Shown one piece after another: positions 44,695-55,000 of a stretch of DNA of 64,000 nt. Each line of letters opens with the position of its first letter. Position 1 is the first letter of the stretch. A program made the position numbers and the translations under genes. Location: positions 62,001 through 126,000 of the forward strand of contig CALGAW010000025.1 in assembly GCA_937959115.1 (NCBI GenBank), read 5' to 3'. This DNA is from an uncultured Saprospiraceae bacterium. Its GTDB lineage: Bacteria; Bacteroidota; Bacteroidia; Chitinophagales; Saprospiraceae. Under the pieces are notes generated by a model, which saw only the letters and a list, made by a program, of their open reading frames with translations, was not told the DNA's origin and did not search any database.

Positions 44695-46107
44695 ATGAGC
44701 TCAAAATTGATTGTGTTTGGACTGCTCCTGTTTACAATGTTCTCAAATCCTTGGTCTACGAGCATTGAAGACCAGCTGACCCTTTATGTTAGCAAACAAA
44801 ACAAGGCTGTTGACCAGATCTACCTTGAAAAATTCAAGACGTTTGCCGACCAAAATGAAACGTACCCAGTCATCCGATACATAGAAGCGGACGGCGCTCC
44901 AGAAGGAATTGCAGTCACGCCATCAATCGTATTTCAAAACAACCACGGCCATTCCTTGTATTATGGGCGTTATCGAAATTTTAGTCGAATGAAAACCTTC
45001 GTTCGGAAATCACGCCTAAAGCACAGTCAATACAGTATCACTCCAAAGAAAGAGCTACTCGTGTGGAAGGATCAGCGTGCAACGATTACAGCTCCTTTAA
45101 AAGTAACTCCAATGACTGGTGATCTGCCTTCAGGCTTTGATCAAAATTCATTTAGTCAAAGTGCAAACGTCTGTTTCGCAAAGGGAATGAAACATTTTGA
45201 GCTATTACCATCGTTTGACCAACCAAAAACAAATCGTGCATTCTACATCGATATTCACCCACACCTCAGTAAAGACAAAACGCTCACCTTAAAAGCCGAA
45301 ATCTATTCTCAGTTCAACTGTATCCGATCCGTTTATCATTCAATGCGAGAACCACTGATCTCTGGCAAATGGAAAAACAGGCGTCAACTCCTTGAAACAG
45401 CTGCCGAGTTGCTAGAAGCTGAGATCTTAAACGTGATCAAGCAATCTGCGGATGGTGATGACTTTGTTACTATCCCTGTTACTACAAAGACGGGTAACTT
45501 ACAATTGGATATTGCGGCATCTGTCGTAAAACGTAACACAACACCGTTATCTGAAACAATACCACGTAACTGGAAAATCAAGCAGACAGCCAATAGCCGT
45601 GTGCCTTTGGGCGCCTTTAGCTTCTTATCTCCCTTAGACGGTTATGCAGGAGAAATCAAGCAACTAGCTGGCAACTTTTCTCTAAATGAAAACAAGGGGC
45701 TGAATGACGCAGAAGGAATGTTTTCGGTAGCAATCAAGGATATTACCATGGGCGAAAAAAGCTTTGACCACGAAGTACATTATAAAATGTTAGACATAAA
45801 GCAGTTTCCTTCCTCCACATTTAAATTTAATAGGGTAACTGGCGGCAGTGATCAATTGAGGCTCTACAGAGAGGAGCAATGCACTGTAGAAGGAACATTT
45901 ACAATGAAGGGCATTGATATACCAATTTCTGTTCCAGCAACAATGGAATTACGGTTAGACGCTGAGGGGCAGTATTTACTGCATACCGTTGCAACCTTTA
46001 GTTTAAATCTTTTTGATGACTTTAAGGTAAAGGGACCTGATGGCCCAAGTCCTTCAAGAGATGTGCTTGAATTTGTATTAAAGTTTGATCTTGAAAATAA
46101 TGATTAA
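44695..46107 (+). CDS. Thioredoxin-like / YceI domain fusion protein
   Basis: 470 residues. Residues about 25-105 follow a thioredoxin-like pattern (LTLYVSKQNKAVDQIYLEKF ... VTPSIVFQNNHG with the cis-Pro-like TPS) but lack a CxxC site. Residues about 100-290 are an unrecognised beta-rich insertion. Residues about 295-468 form a YceI lipocalin-like domain, with GMFSVAIKDITMGEKSFDHE, VHYKMLDIKQFPSSTFKF and GTFTMKGIDIPISVPATMEL. YceI domains bind polyisoprenoids in a barrel. There is a hydrophobic N-terminus (IVFGLLLFTMFSNPW), so export is probable. Divergent ECF sigma gene upstream. Confidence 0.8.
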   Translation: MSSKLIVFGLLLFTMFSNPWSTSIEDQLTLYVSKQNKAVDQIYLEKFKTFADQNETYPVIRYIEADGAPEGIAVTPSIVFQNNHGHSLYYGRYRNFSRMKTFVRKSRLKHSQYSITPKKELLVWKDQRATITAPLKVTPMTGDLPSGFDQNSFSQSANVCFAKGMKHFELLPSFDQPKTNRAFYIDIHPHLSKDKTLTLKAEIYSQFNCIRSVYHSMREPLISGKWKNRRQLLETAAELLEAEILNVIKQSADGDDFVTIPVTTKTGNLQLDIAASVVKRNTTPLSETIPRNWKIKQTANSRVPLGAFSFLSPLDGYAGEIKQLAGNFSLNENKGLNDAEGMFSVAIKDITMGEKSFDHEVHYKMLDIKQFPSSTFKFNRVTGGSDQLRLYREEQCTVEGTFTMKGIDIPISVPATMELRLDAEGQYLLHTVATFSLNLFDDFKVKGPDGPSPSRDVLEFVLKFDLENND

Positions 46108-46140
46108 TGATTAATTGCGCTAGCACCTTAATTCAACCTT

Positions 46141-46165
46141 TTGAGTGGACGAATGTCCCGCTCAA
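46141..46165. terminator. Hairpin between convergent YceI and DUF4249 genes
   Basis: TTGAGTGGAC and GTCCCGCTCAA pair over about 10 bp with one bulged base and the tetraloop GAAT. There is no T run; a weak bidirectional terminator is the best guess. Confidence 0.4.
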
Positions 46166-46192
46166 TATACCTGAAAATTAATCATTGAAAAT

Positions 46193-47131
46193 CTATGGTA
46201 CAATAATCGTGTCACGAGAATTCGTCAATGCAGTAAACACCCCGATTCCACCTAAAACTGTTGATTTGATACGGGTAGGTTGGGCAAATGGATTACCATT
46301 CGCTTGTACAGCATCTTCAAAGGTCTCAGAGAAGTCATAATACGCCTCATCTATTGAAAATATTGTAGAAATCAGTGTATCATTTTGTTCGAAATCATTC
46401 GCCGTTCCTAGGACAAAAGATCCTTCGAGAATTGAATCATCAAATGAAAAAACTTGATACGGACGTCTGTAAAGCGTTGACTCATTCACCACACGACGGT
46501 AGTAATTTCCAGTTGGTTCGGGATCAGTCATCCAAGTCTCAAGAGAGGCTTCATTCGAATTATTGAACCGCACCCGTAAACTATCAATTGGTACAGGAGG
46601 CTTGAACAGTGCTTCACCTGTGACTACCCTACCCTGATCATCAATAATGGATAAAAAGAATGGATTGTCATAATCGACTGTAACTGGTGTCCTAGAAATG
46701 AAGTTGTAATACTTAAAATAAGGACTCTCTGCATCGGTTCTTGGATCTAGGACAAGGTAAAGTATATTTTCAAGGGTATCTGTAATTCCTTTATGAGTAA
46801 CAACAACCTCTGCATCGTTAAAAGTAGGAGGCAAAGATGGAACATCCTCAGCAGTTAAAAATCCTTGATCAATCAATCCTTGAATCGTCGTTTGTAGTTC
46901 AAACCCATCAATATTTAGAATGAGCGCTTGGTTCAAATCTACAGATTCAAGGGTCGGAATTTCAAAATAACTGATACTCTCAGAGAGTGTTAACAAAATC
47001 GGTTTATCTGGTTCTATATAGGATTCAACTACTAGCTGATTTTCATACGGTGGTAAATCGATTTCAATTTCACGTTCTAGATTACAAGAAGTAAAAATCA
47101 ACAAGAACAATATATATGGAAAATATTTCAT
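46193..47131 (-). CDS. DUF4249 lipoprotein
   Basis: 312 residues. Lipobox FTSC at about residues 13-16. The N-terminal beta domain reads LVVESYIEPDKPILLTLSES, a DUF4249 hallmark, followed by YRRVVNESTLYRRPYQVFSF. DUF4249 proteins are paired with TonB-dependent receptors in Bacteroidota, probably as surface-exposed lipoproteins that assist uptake. It begins two bases after the stop of the TonB receptor on the same strand. Confidence 0.9.
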   Translation of the reverse strand: MKYFPYILFLLIFTSCNLEREIEIDLPPYENQLVVESYIEPDKPILLTLSESISYFEIPTLESVDLNQALILNIDGFELQTTIQGLIDQGFLTAEDVPSLPPTFNDAEVVVTHKGITDTLENILYLVLDPRTDAESPYFKYYNFISRTPVTVDYDNPFFLSIIDDQGRVVTGEALFKPPVPIDSLRVRFNNSNEASLETWMTDPEPTGNYYRRVVNESTLYRRPYQVFSFDDSILEGSFVLGTANDFEQNDTLISTIFSIDEAYYDFSETFEDAVQANGNPFAQPTRIKSTVLGGIGVFTALTNSRDTIIVP

Positions 47132-47133
47132 GA

Positions 47134-49440
47134 TTATTTAAATTCAAAGTTAAACGTTAGAGAAGGAAGAATTGGAAACAAGGAAACCTGCTTGGGTTGA
47201 ATACTTAAGATGTTGTTGTTATTATCCGTCTCCGTATCATAATAAAGGAAAAATGGATTTCTACGATCATAAGCATTATAAACGCTTAGATTAAGATTTC
47301 CATCAAAATTCGGCTTCTTCATGAATACATTCATCGTAATTCCAAAATCAAGACGAGAGTAAGGAGCCATTCTAAAACTGTTTCGTTCAATGTAAATTGT
47401 TCCAATGTTAGGCCTTGTTCCATCAACGTCCTGAAAATAAAATCGTGCTTCTGGCAAGGAAGTATTGTTTCCAGTTTGGTAAACCCAACTCCCTGAGAAC
47501 TGAAATTTCTTTGATAAATTGTAGATCGCTACAACTGAAATATCATGTCTTCTATCAAATCTTGGAGCAAACCGCTTTCCATCATTTATATCCTCAAATT
47601 CTCTCCAAGACCATGAAAGCGTATAACCAATCCATCCTCGGAACTTTCCTTCCTTCTTTTCTAGGTAAATTTCATTACCATAACTGTATCCAGTGCCGAA
47701 CACAAATTCATCATCAAGATTGGGATTGATAAACAGATCAGCTCCATCCTTGAAATCAATCTGTTTTCGCTGCCACTTATAATACAGCTCATTTGTCAAC
47801 AAAAATGACTGACCGATTGCAGCGGAAACACCAGCCGCCACTTGATCAGATTGCTGTGGTTTGATCTTCTCGTTTGAAGGATACCAGACATCAGTAGGAA
47901 GACTCGCTCCGCTATTAGAAACTAAGTGTACATATTGATTCATTCGCGTATAACTGCCTTTCACAGAAACGTCGTCAGATAATGAATACTTCATGGAAGC
48001 CCTTGGCTCGATCGCAGCATAGAACGTCTCATTATTAAAGCCCGTTCCTCGCAATCCGACATTAATAGACAGTTTTTTGCTGACTTCTATGTCATCTGAT
48101 ATATAAACAGCCATTTCAGTCGCATCAATATTAGTATCCGAACTAAAAATTGGATCATCCAACTCATCAGACTCCACGCTCAATCTTCCAACATTAAATT
48201 TATGCTGCGTAACATCTGCCCCAAAACGAATGTTATGCTTATTGTTGGGTGCATAATAGAAGTCCGTCTTGAAATTAACATCCGTAATACCAGATCCGAC
48301 CTCAAAGTCAATCACATCGAATGAACTATTGATTAGGTAATCGTAATCAGAAAACGTGAACGTTGTATTCGTAAATAACTTGGGATTAAAGATATGATTC
48401 CAGCGAGCAGTAGTCGTGATGTTACCCCAGTCAAACCCAGCAGAGAAGTCGTCCGTGTTAAAACCAAACACATCACGACCGAAATATCCACTAATAAATA
48501 TCCGATCTTTTTCTGTGATATCGTAATTGAACTTTGCATTCAAATCATAGAAAAAATAATCAGGAATCTGATTCCAATCAGGGTTATCTGTATTTTGATT
48601 ATTGGCAATTCTAGTAAAAATATCAGCATAGGTCCGTCTACCAGAAACAATAAAAGATCCTTTATCTTTTACAATGGGTCCTTCAAGTGTTAATCGAGAA
48701 GCAATTAGGCCTAATCCGCCTTGTGCAGAATATTTCTTACGATTTCCATCCCGCAACTTCACATCAATCACAGAAGACAGTCGACCACCATACTGTGAAG
48801 GGAATCCACCTTTATACAATTCTACATTCTTTACAGCATCAGAGTTAAACGTACTGAAAAAGCCAAAGAGGTGCGATGGATTGTAGACAAGTGCCTCGTC
48901 AAGTATAATCAGATTTTGATCGGGTCCCCCACCCCGCACTACAATCCCAGAAGATCCTTCTCCAGCTGACTGTACACCAGGTTTCAGTTGAATTGTTTTC
49001 AGGATGTCCACTTCACCAAAAAGGGCTGGCAGTAATTTTGCATCTTTCGTCGAGAGTCGGTCTACACTCATCTGTGTGCTGTTCACTTGCTCTTTTGCTG
49101 AGTTCGCAGTAACTGTTACCTGAGAGAGTTCTTGGGAGTTAAAACCAAGTTCCAAATCAATCGTGATATCACTTGTTGCAGTAATTCTTTTCCTCACTTC
49201 ATCAAAACCAATGTAAGTATAGACCAGTGTAGTCGCTTCATTGGAAGGAATAGTCAAACTGTAAAATCCGTAAGCGTTACTAGTCGTTCCATTTTGGGAA
49301 ATCGAATCAATTACTGTTGCCCCAATCAATGTTTCTCCGCTAGAGGCATCTTTTATGTAACCACTTACTGTGATATTTTGCCCCTTTACCAATGCTATTC
49401 CAATGATATTCAACAGGAATAGAAATAAGATTCTTTTCAT
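47134..49440 (-). CDS. TonB-dependent outer-membrane receptor with carboxypeptidase-like N-terminal domain
   Basis: 768 residues from the ATG at 49440 (MKRILFLFLLNIIGIALVKGQ, a clear signal peptide); an upstream ATG at 49497 would add 19 residues before the signal and is rejected. Residues about 24-100 are a CarboxypepD_reg-like domain (SGYIKDASSGETLIGATVID), then a plug domain with GIVVRGGGPDQNLIILDEAL and a 22-strand barrel ending LPSLTFNFEFK. Probably imports a substrate with the DUF4249 partner. Substrate cannot be told from the sequence. Confidence 0.94.
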   Translation of the reverse strand: MKRILFLFLLNIIGIALVKGQNITVSGYIKDASSGETLIGATVIDSISQNGTTSNAYGFYSLTIPSNEATTLVYTYIGFDEVRKRITATSDITIDLELGFNSQELSQVTVTANSAKEQVNSTQMSVDRLSTKDAKLLPALFGEVDILKTIQLKPGVQSAGEGSSGIVVRGGGPDQNLIILDEALVYNPSHLFGFFSTFNSDAVKNVELYKGGFPSQYGGRLSSVIDVKLRDGNRKKYSAQGGLGLIASRLTLEGPIVKDKGSFIVSGRRTYADIFTRIANNQNTDNPDWNQIPDYFFYDLNAKFNYDITEKDRIFISGYFGRDVFGFNTDDFSAGFDWGNITTTARWNHIFNPKLFTNTTFTFSDYDYLINSSFDVIDFEVGSGITDVNFKTDFYYAPNNKHNIRFGADVTQHKFNVGRLSVESDELDDPIFSSDTNIDATEMAVYISDDIEVSKKLSINVGLRGTGFNNETFYAAIEPRASMKYSLSDDVSVKGSYTRMNQYVHLVSNSGASLPTDVWYPSNEKIKPQQSDQVAAGVSAAIGQSFLLTNELYYKWQRKQIDFKDGADLFINPNLDDEFVFGTGYSYGNEIYLEKKEGKFRGWIGYTLSWSWREFEDINDGKRFAPRFDRRHDISVVAIYNLSKKFQFSGSWVYQTGNNTSLPEARFYFQDVDGTRPNIGTIYIERNSFRMAPYSRLDFGITMNVFMKKPNFDGNLNLSVYNAYDRRNPFFLYYDTETDNNNNILSIQPKQVSLFPILPSLTFNFEFK

Positions 49441-49542
49441 ATAAAATTTTAATTTAGTCGTTTTGATCAAAGCAATGCACGCTTTAATCAACATCAATCG
49501 TCAATTAATAAATGGAAATTGGTCAAGAAAGTTCAATCTATA

Positions 49543-50178
49543 CTAAACTAGGGCATTTAGTTTTGATTGAATAAAACCCTTCACAACATCCACACCAGAA
49601 TTAAAATTTGTGTTATTATTAATAATAATGTGGGCATCACTTTTATAGGGCAAAATGTATTGTTCATATGCAGGAGAGACATGCTTTGCATAACGATAAA
49701 GCACATCATCTAACGGATAATTTCGTTCTAGTCTATCTCGTTTGATACGGCGAATCACTTTAAGTGTTTCCTTTGCTTCTACAAACAATTTCAATTCTAA
49801 TAATTCAGCTACTTCAGGATAATGAAAAATAAATAATCCTTCAATAATCAGTATAGGAGCAGGTTTGAAAACAAGTTTCTTAGGCGTTTTTTCATCATTA
49901 TTAAACGTATACTCTAATCGTTCAACCACTTCTCCGTTGATCAATTTCTTAAGATCAACAACCAATGCTTCACTATGAATAGAATCTGGAAGATCGAAAT
50001 TTTTAATTCCTTCGTTGTCCTTTTTCTGTTCTTCACGTGGTTTGTAGTAATCATCCTGCGAGATAATACAAAGTTGTTCACTCGTAAATCCTTCGGTGAT
50101 TTCTTTTAGAAAGGTTGTTTTACCTGAGCCACTTCCTCCAGTAATCCCAATTATGTAAGGTTTATTTATTGTACTCAT
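49543..50178 (-). CDS. udk: Uridine kinase
   Basis: 211 residues. P-loop [17 protein letters not shown] at the N-terminus, then CIISQDDYYKPREEQ, NFDLPDSIHSEALVVDL and ILIIEGLFIFHYPEV, and RRIKRDRLERNYPLDDVLYRY: the blocks of uridine-cytidine kinase Udk. It phosphorylates uridine and cytidine to monophosphates in pyrimidine salvage. Divergent from the CNT nucleoside transporter, which suggests that uptake and trapping of nucleosides are controlled together. Confidence 0.96.
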   Translation of the reverse strand: MSTINKPYIIGITGGSGSGKTTFLKEITEGFTSEQLCIISQDDYYKPREEQKKDNEGIKNFDLPDSIHSEALVVDLKKLINGEVVERLEYTFNNDEKTPKKLVFKPAPILIIEGLFIFHYPEVAELLELKLFVEAKETLKVIRRIKRDRLERNYPLDDVLYRYAKHVSPAYEQYILPYKSDAHIIINNNTNFNSGVDVVKGFIQSKLNALV

Positions 50179-50328
50179 ATTCAGGCAGCAAAAATATAAA
50201 AATCAATTTACATTTTTTCTAAAAATAAAAAGCTTAACAATTTGGTAAATCTAAAAGGAAGATATACATACTAGAATCAATAATTTAACTATTTTTGACA
50301 GAATGTTCATTAAACTCAAATCATAACT

Positions 50329-51603
50329 ATGGAATTCATCAGCATTGGGAGAGGTCTCTTGGCAATCGTTGTTCTTATTGGCATTACCTATTTATTTAGT
50401 GCTAATAAAAAGGCAATTGATTGGAAACTAGTTGGAAAAGGGATTTTACTTCAAATAATTCTAGGACTCTTAATTCTAAAAGTTCCTTTCGTAAAAGATA
50501 TCTTCCAAGTTGTGGCTGATTTTTTTGTAAACATTACTAGGTGGACCGAATATGGGGCTGGTTTTGTACTAGGTGGATTAATGGATTCCGAAAAGGTCGG
50601 TTATATTTTTGCAGCAAAAGTCTTACCTACCATCATCTTTTTCTCTGCAATTTCTTCTGTTTTGTATTATTTAGGAATTCTTCAAGTTATTATAAAAGGA
50701 TTTGCTTGGTTTATGACAAAAACGCTTGGTATCTCTGGTGCAGAAAGCCTAGCGGCCGCAGCAAACGTCTTTATCGGACAAACAGAAGCACCATTGATGG
50801 TAAAACCATATCTAGAAAAAATGTCGAAATCAGAAATCCTTTGTTTGATGACTGGAGGAATGGCTACTATTGCAGGTGGAGTGTTCGCTGCTTTTATTTC
50901 TTTTCTGGGTGAACAATACGCCATTCATTTTCTAACTGCCTCCATAATGTCTGCCCCTGCTGCAATTGTAGCAGCCAAAATATTATACCCTGAAACTAGA
51001 GAAGACCTAGACATGGATCTAAATCTAACCTCGGATGAAATAGGCGCCAACTTATTGGATGCTATAGCGAGAGGAAGTACCGACGGGGTTAAACTAGCCG
51101 TAAATGTCGGAATCATGATTATCGTTTTCATGGCCTTTGTCATGATGATGAACGAAGCACTGATGTGGGGCATTGGCTCTTGGACAGGGTTGAATGAATA
51201 TGTTCAAAGCACTACTAATTTTGAAGGATTCAATTTTAATTATGTGATGGGAGTTATCTTCTCCCCAATGGCATGGATACTAGGCGTTGCTGCCGAAGAC
51301 ATGACATTAGTTGGCCAATTACTAGGAAAGAAAACTGTGATAAACGAGTTTGTCGCCTACCTAGACATGCAAAATGTATTAGGTGAATTGCAACCCCGCT
51401 CGAAAGTAATTTGTACCTATGCCTTATGTGGTTTTGCGAATTTTGCCTCTATCGGCATTCAAATTGGCGGTATTGGTGCGATTGCTCCAGGCAGAAAAGT
51501 ACTCTTAGCTCAATTTGGAATGAAAGCCTTAATCGGTGGAACTGTTGCTTGTTTTCTGACCGCTGCTATTGCTGGTGCAATCGTTGATCCTTCAACTATA
51601 TAA
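50329..51603 (+). CDS. Concentrative nucleoside transporter (NupC/CNT family)
   Basis: 424 residues, about ten membrane helices. CNT signatures: FIGQTEAPLMVKPYL, CLMTGGMATIAGGVFAAFI, FIVIFMAFVM-like helix, GVIFSPMAWILGVAAED and CGFANFASIGIQIGGIGAIAP. Imports nucleosides with Na+ or H+ across the cytoplasmic membrane. Next to divergent uridine kinase. A -7-like TATTTTTG at 50290-50297 lies about 32 bases before the ATG without a clear -33 element. Confidence 0.93.
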   Translation: MEFISIGRGLLAIVVLIGITYLFSANKKAIDWKLVGKGILLQIILGLLILKVPFVKDIFQVVADFFVNITRWTEYGAGFVLGGLMDSEKVGYIFAAKVLPTIIFFSAISSVLYYLGILQVIIKGFAWFMTKTLGISGAESLAAAANVFIGQTEAPLMVKPYLEKMSKSEILCLMTGGMATIAGGVFAAFISFLGEQYAIHFLTASIMSAPAAIVAAKILYPETREDLDMDLNLTSDEIGANLLDAIARGSTDGVKLAVNVGIMIIVFMAFVMMMNEALMWGIGSWTGLNEYVQSTTNFEGFNFNYVMGVIFSPMAWILGVAAEDMTLVGQLLGKKTVINEFVAYLDMQNVLGELQPRSKVICTYALCGFANFASIGIQIGGIGAIAPGRKVLLAQFGMKALIGGTVACFLTAAIAGAIVDPSTI

Positions 51604-51604
51604 C

Positions 51605-51962
51605 ATGGACTTCTTCACTATAGCAACCATTCTAACTCTACTATCCGCTTTCTTTGGGTACATCAACTTACTTTTTTTCAAATTGCCGAATACGATAGGC
51701 GTAATGTTGGTCGCTATTTTATTTGGTTTAAAAGCGTTTATAGTAGTCTTAGCTGCTAGATATATATCATTGTTAGTCTCTGTAAAGCTCTTTAGTAAAA
51801 AACTTGATTTTGTTAAAAATACAAACTTAATCATGAGTATATGACAAGAGATCTATTTTTTACAATTACCTACATAGCAGTTGTTTTATTTATATTGGAC
51901 CAGGTTTAACAATTGGGAAACTAGTTAAATCTTTAAGTAAAACTAATAAATTAAATGCCTAG
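51605..51962 (+). pseudogene. Decayed CPA1-type Na+/H+ antiporter remnant
   Basis: The first frame encodes the N-terminus of a CPA1 antiporter (MDFFTIATILTLLSAFFGYI then LPNTIGVMLVAIL) joined directly to a middle/late segment (VLAARYISLLVSVKLFSKKL ... KNTNLIMS), with most of the transport core missing. After a stop, the next frame resumes with RDLFFTITYIAVVLF, and a third frame continues with GPGLTIGKLVKSLSK. In intact relatives these segments follow each other as one C-terminal region. So a large internal deletion plus two frameshifts are visible in 360 bases, starting one base after the CNT gene stop. Not expected to make a functional protein. Confidence 0.85.
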
Positions 51963-52064
51963 CAACGGATTTCTAAAGTTATTCGTTTTATATTTGTAGT
52001 TATTCCCAAACAAGCTATTTATAATGAAATTATTTTTTCATATTTCCCGACAAACCTGTAAATT

Positions 52065-55000
52065 ATGAAACACGTATCTATCTTGATACTTGGTGTAGTA
52101 TTCCCACTTCTACTTTTTGCTCAGAACCAAGGTAACATATGGTACTTTGGTGAAAAAGCCGGCCTAGATTTCAACGCTGGCAGTCCTGTTCCGATCCTCG
52201 ATGGCCAAACCTATCTCAAAGATGGTCACAATGAAGGTTGTTCAGCGATTAGCGATGAAGAAGGTAACCTAATAATGTACTCCAACGGGGAAGTAATATG
52301 GAATAAAAACCATCAAATCATGCCGAATGGGAGTGGCCTACTTAGCCACTACTCCTCTTCTCAGGCTGCGTTAATACTACCAAAGCCTGGTGATTCCAGA
52401 TACTATTACGTGTTTACAGTTGATGGATTTTACCAAAACAACTTACAATATGGATTCCGTTATTCAATTGTTGACATGACACTCGATAATGGAAATGGGA
52501 ATGTTGTAGCTTCTGAGAAAAATATCCTGTTGTCTGATACCATGACAGAAAAATTAACTGCTGTAAGACATGCAAATGGAAGAGATTATTGGATAATCAC
52601 ACATAAATATTGGTCAGATGAGTTTATCGCTTTCCAGTTATCATGCAATGGCATTGTAAACCAAGTCACTACGGCTATTGGTTCCAACCATGAAGACACT
52701 AACTCACCGAATTCAACCGCAGCAGCTATCGGTCATATTGCTGCTTCTCCCAGCGGTAATAGAATTGGAATTTGCTTCGGCAATACAAATCCATCAAAAG
52801 CAGAGATTTTTGATTTCGACAAAGCCACAGGTGTTGTAAGCAATTGGATTCCCTTGCCTGATATGCCTTCGTTTTATGGCGTAGCATTCTCTCCAGATGA
52901 ATCCAAGGTTTATTTTACAGCAGATGGATTAGGAGGAAAAGAACTTTTACAATTTGATCTCAATGCAGGAACACCGTCGGATATAGCTAATTCTTCTACA
53001 ACTATAGCATCACCCAATAATATCTTAGGATTACAATTAGGTCCTGATAATAAAATCTATAGCACTTATTATAATGAAAACTATCTTGGAGTCATAAATT
53101 TTCCAAACGAATTAGGCACTAGTTGTGACTTTGTTTCAAACGGTGTTAATTTATTTGGTAGAAATGGTTCATACGCTCTCCCAGGCTTCGTTGCAGGGTA
53201 TGATTACAAAGAAATAGAAAATTTTGATTTAACATACAATATAAACCATCCAGCTTGTGGAGAAGCCACAGGTGAAATCATGGTGAACGCAAATGGCGGT
53301 TCTCCAAACTATAGCTATGTATGGAACAATGGACAAAGTGGCAATACTGTAGCTGGATTAACTCCAGGATCATATAGGGTTTCTACAACGGATGATGTAG
53401 GCTGTAAGCAAGTAAATGACTTAATCGTTTCTTTTGAAAACAATCCTGAAATTGAATGGGGTTCTCCTATTGGAGGAAGTTCTAGTGATTTCTTAAGAGA
53501 TATCATTCCAACAAATGATGGTGGCTATATTGGTGTAGGCGAAACCGAGTCTAATGATGGCGATGTTCTTCCAAACGCACCCAACGGTAAGGATTTCTGG
53601 GTGGTTAAGTTTGATGCAGCAGGAACGATTGTATGGCAAAAAGTGTATGGCGGTTCACAACAAGACTACGCCTACACGGTACTTCAACTTAAAAATGGCG
53701 ACTATTTAGTAGGAGGCAAATCAGCTTCAAGCGATGGTGATATTAATAGTACAGCAAACGGAAACCTTGACTATTGGGTTATTCGTTTGGATAATGTTGG
53801 GAATATAATCTGGGAGAACCTATATGGAGGTAGTAGCGAAGAAGTGCTTTATGATATGGAAATCACTCCTGAAGGTAATCTAATTATTGCTGGAGCTTCA
53901 GCCTCAAATGATGGAGATGTTACGAATGGTCATGGAGGCGATGATTATTGGATTGTTAAAATTGATCCTGACAATGGAAATCTTCTATGGGAAAAAACCT
54001 TCGGAGGAAGTCTATCTGAAGAATGTAATGCGATTAAATTAACGGAAGATGGTGGATATATAGCCCTCGGCTGGTCAAATTCAACAGATGGAGATGTCAG
54101 TTCTTCTAATGGTGTTGAGGATTTTTGGGCGCTTAAATTAGATCAAAACGGTAATCTCGAATGGGAAGCTACTTATGGAGGCTCTCAATCAGACTATGGT
54201 GAAGATGCAGTCCTAACTGCAGACGGTGGTTACATTTTTGTTGGTTGTTCAAACTCAAGCGATGGCAATGTGCCTGGCAACTTTGGACAGATGGATTATC
54301 TAGCAATAAAAGTTGGAGCTAATGGCAATGTACAATGGTCTAAAAACTATGGAGGTGCACAATACGATGAATGCAGAAGAATTGTTACTACCTGCGGAGG
54401 TGAGTTTGTTCTAGGAGGTACCTCTTACTCAAATGCTCCAAATGGCAGTAGTGACTATTGGGTACTTCGAATCGATGCTGCCGGAAATCAAATCTGGGAA
54501 ATCTCAGCTGGTTATACAAATGATGAAAGACTAAGTAGCATTGTACCAACTTCCGATGGTGGTTACATCCTCGGTGGTTACTCATTTTCAGCAACAAACA
54601 ACTTCGACTTTTATCCAGCAAAAATCAATGCGACTCCAGACCTAAACATGTCTTGCAGTTCTGTTTTTGGAAGCTCTGATGTTGTAATAGCTTCAACCGG
54701 TGGATTACCAAATTATATGATCAACTGGGAGGATGCTAACGGGAATACAGGCGTATTTGCAAATGGAGATGGAACAGATACACTAACGAATCTTAACACT
54801 GGTACATACAATGTTTCTGTCACAGACCTTAATGGCTGTGTAGAAACCTGCATATTCAACCTTGGAAGTTGCCCAATTACAATCAACACAAATGTTACTC
54901 CGACAGCATGTATTTCTTGCATTGGCTCAATAGACCTTACGCCATCTGGTGGTGTTGCTCCATATTCCTTTAATTGGTCGAATGGAGATGTTACCGAAGA

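Noticed and set aside
47415-49422. Several plus-strand open frames opposite the TonB receptor
   Set aside because: They overlap a well-supported receptor on the other strand and have no domain or signal features.
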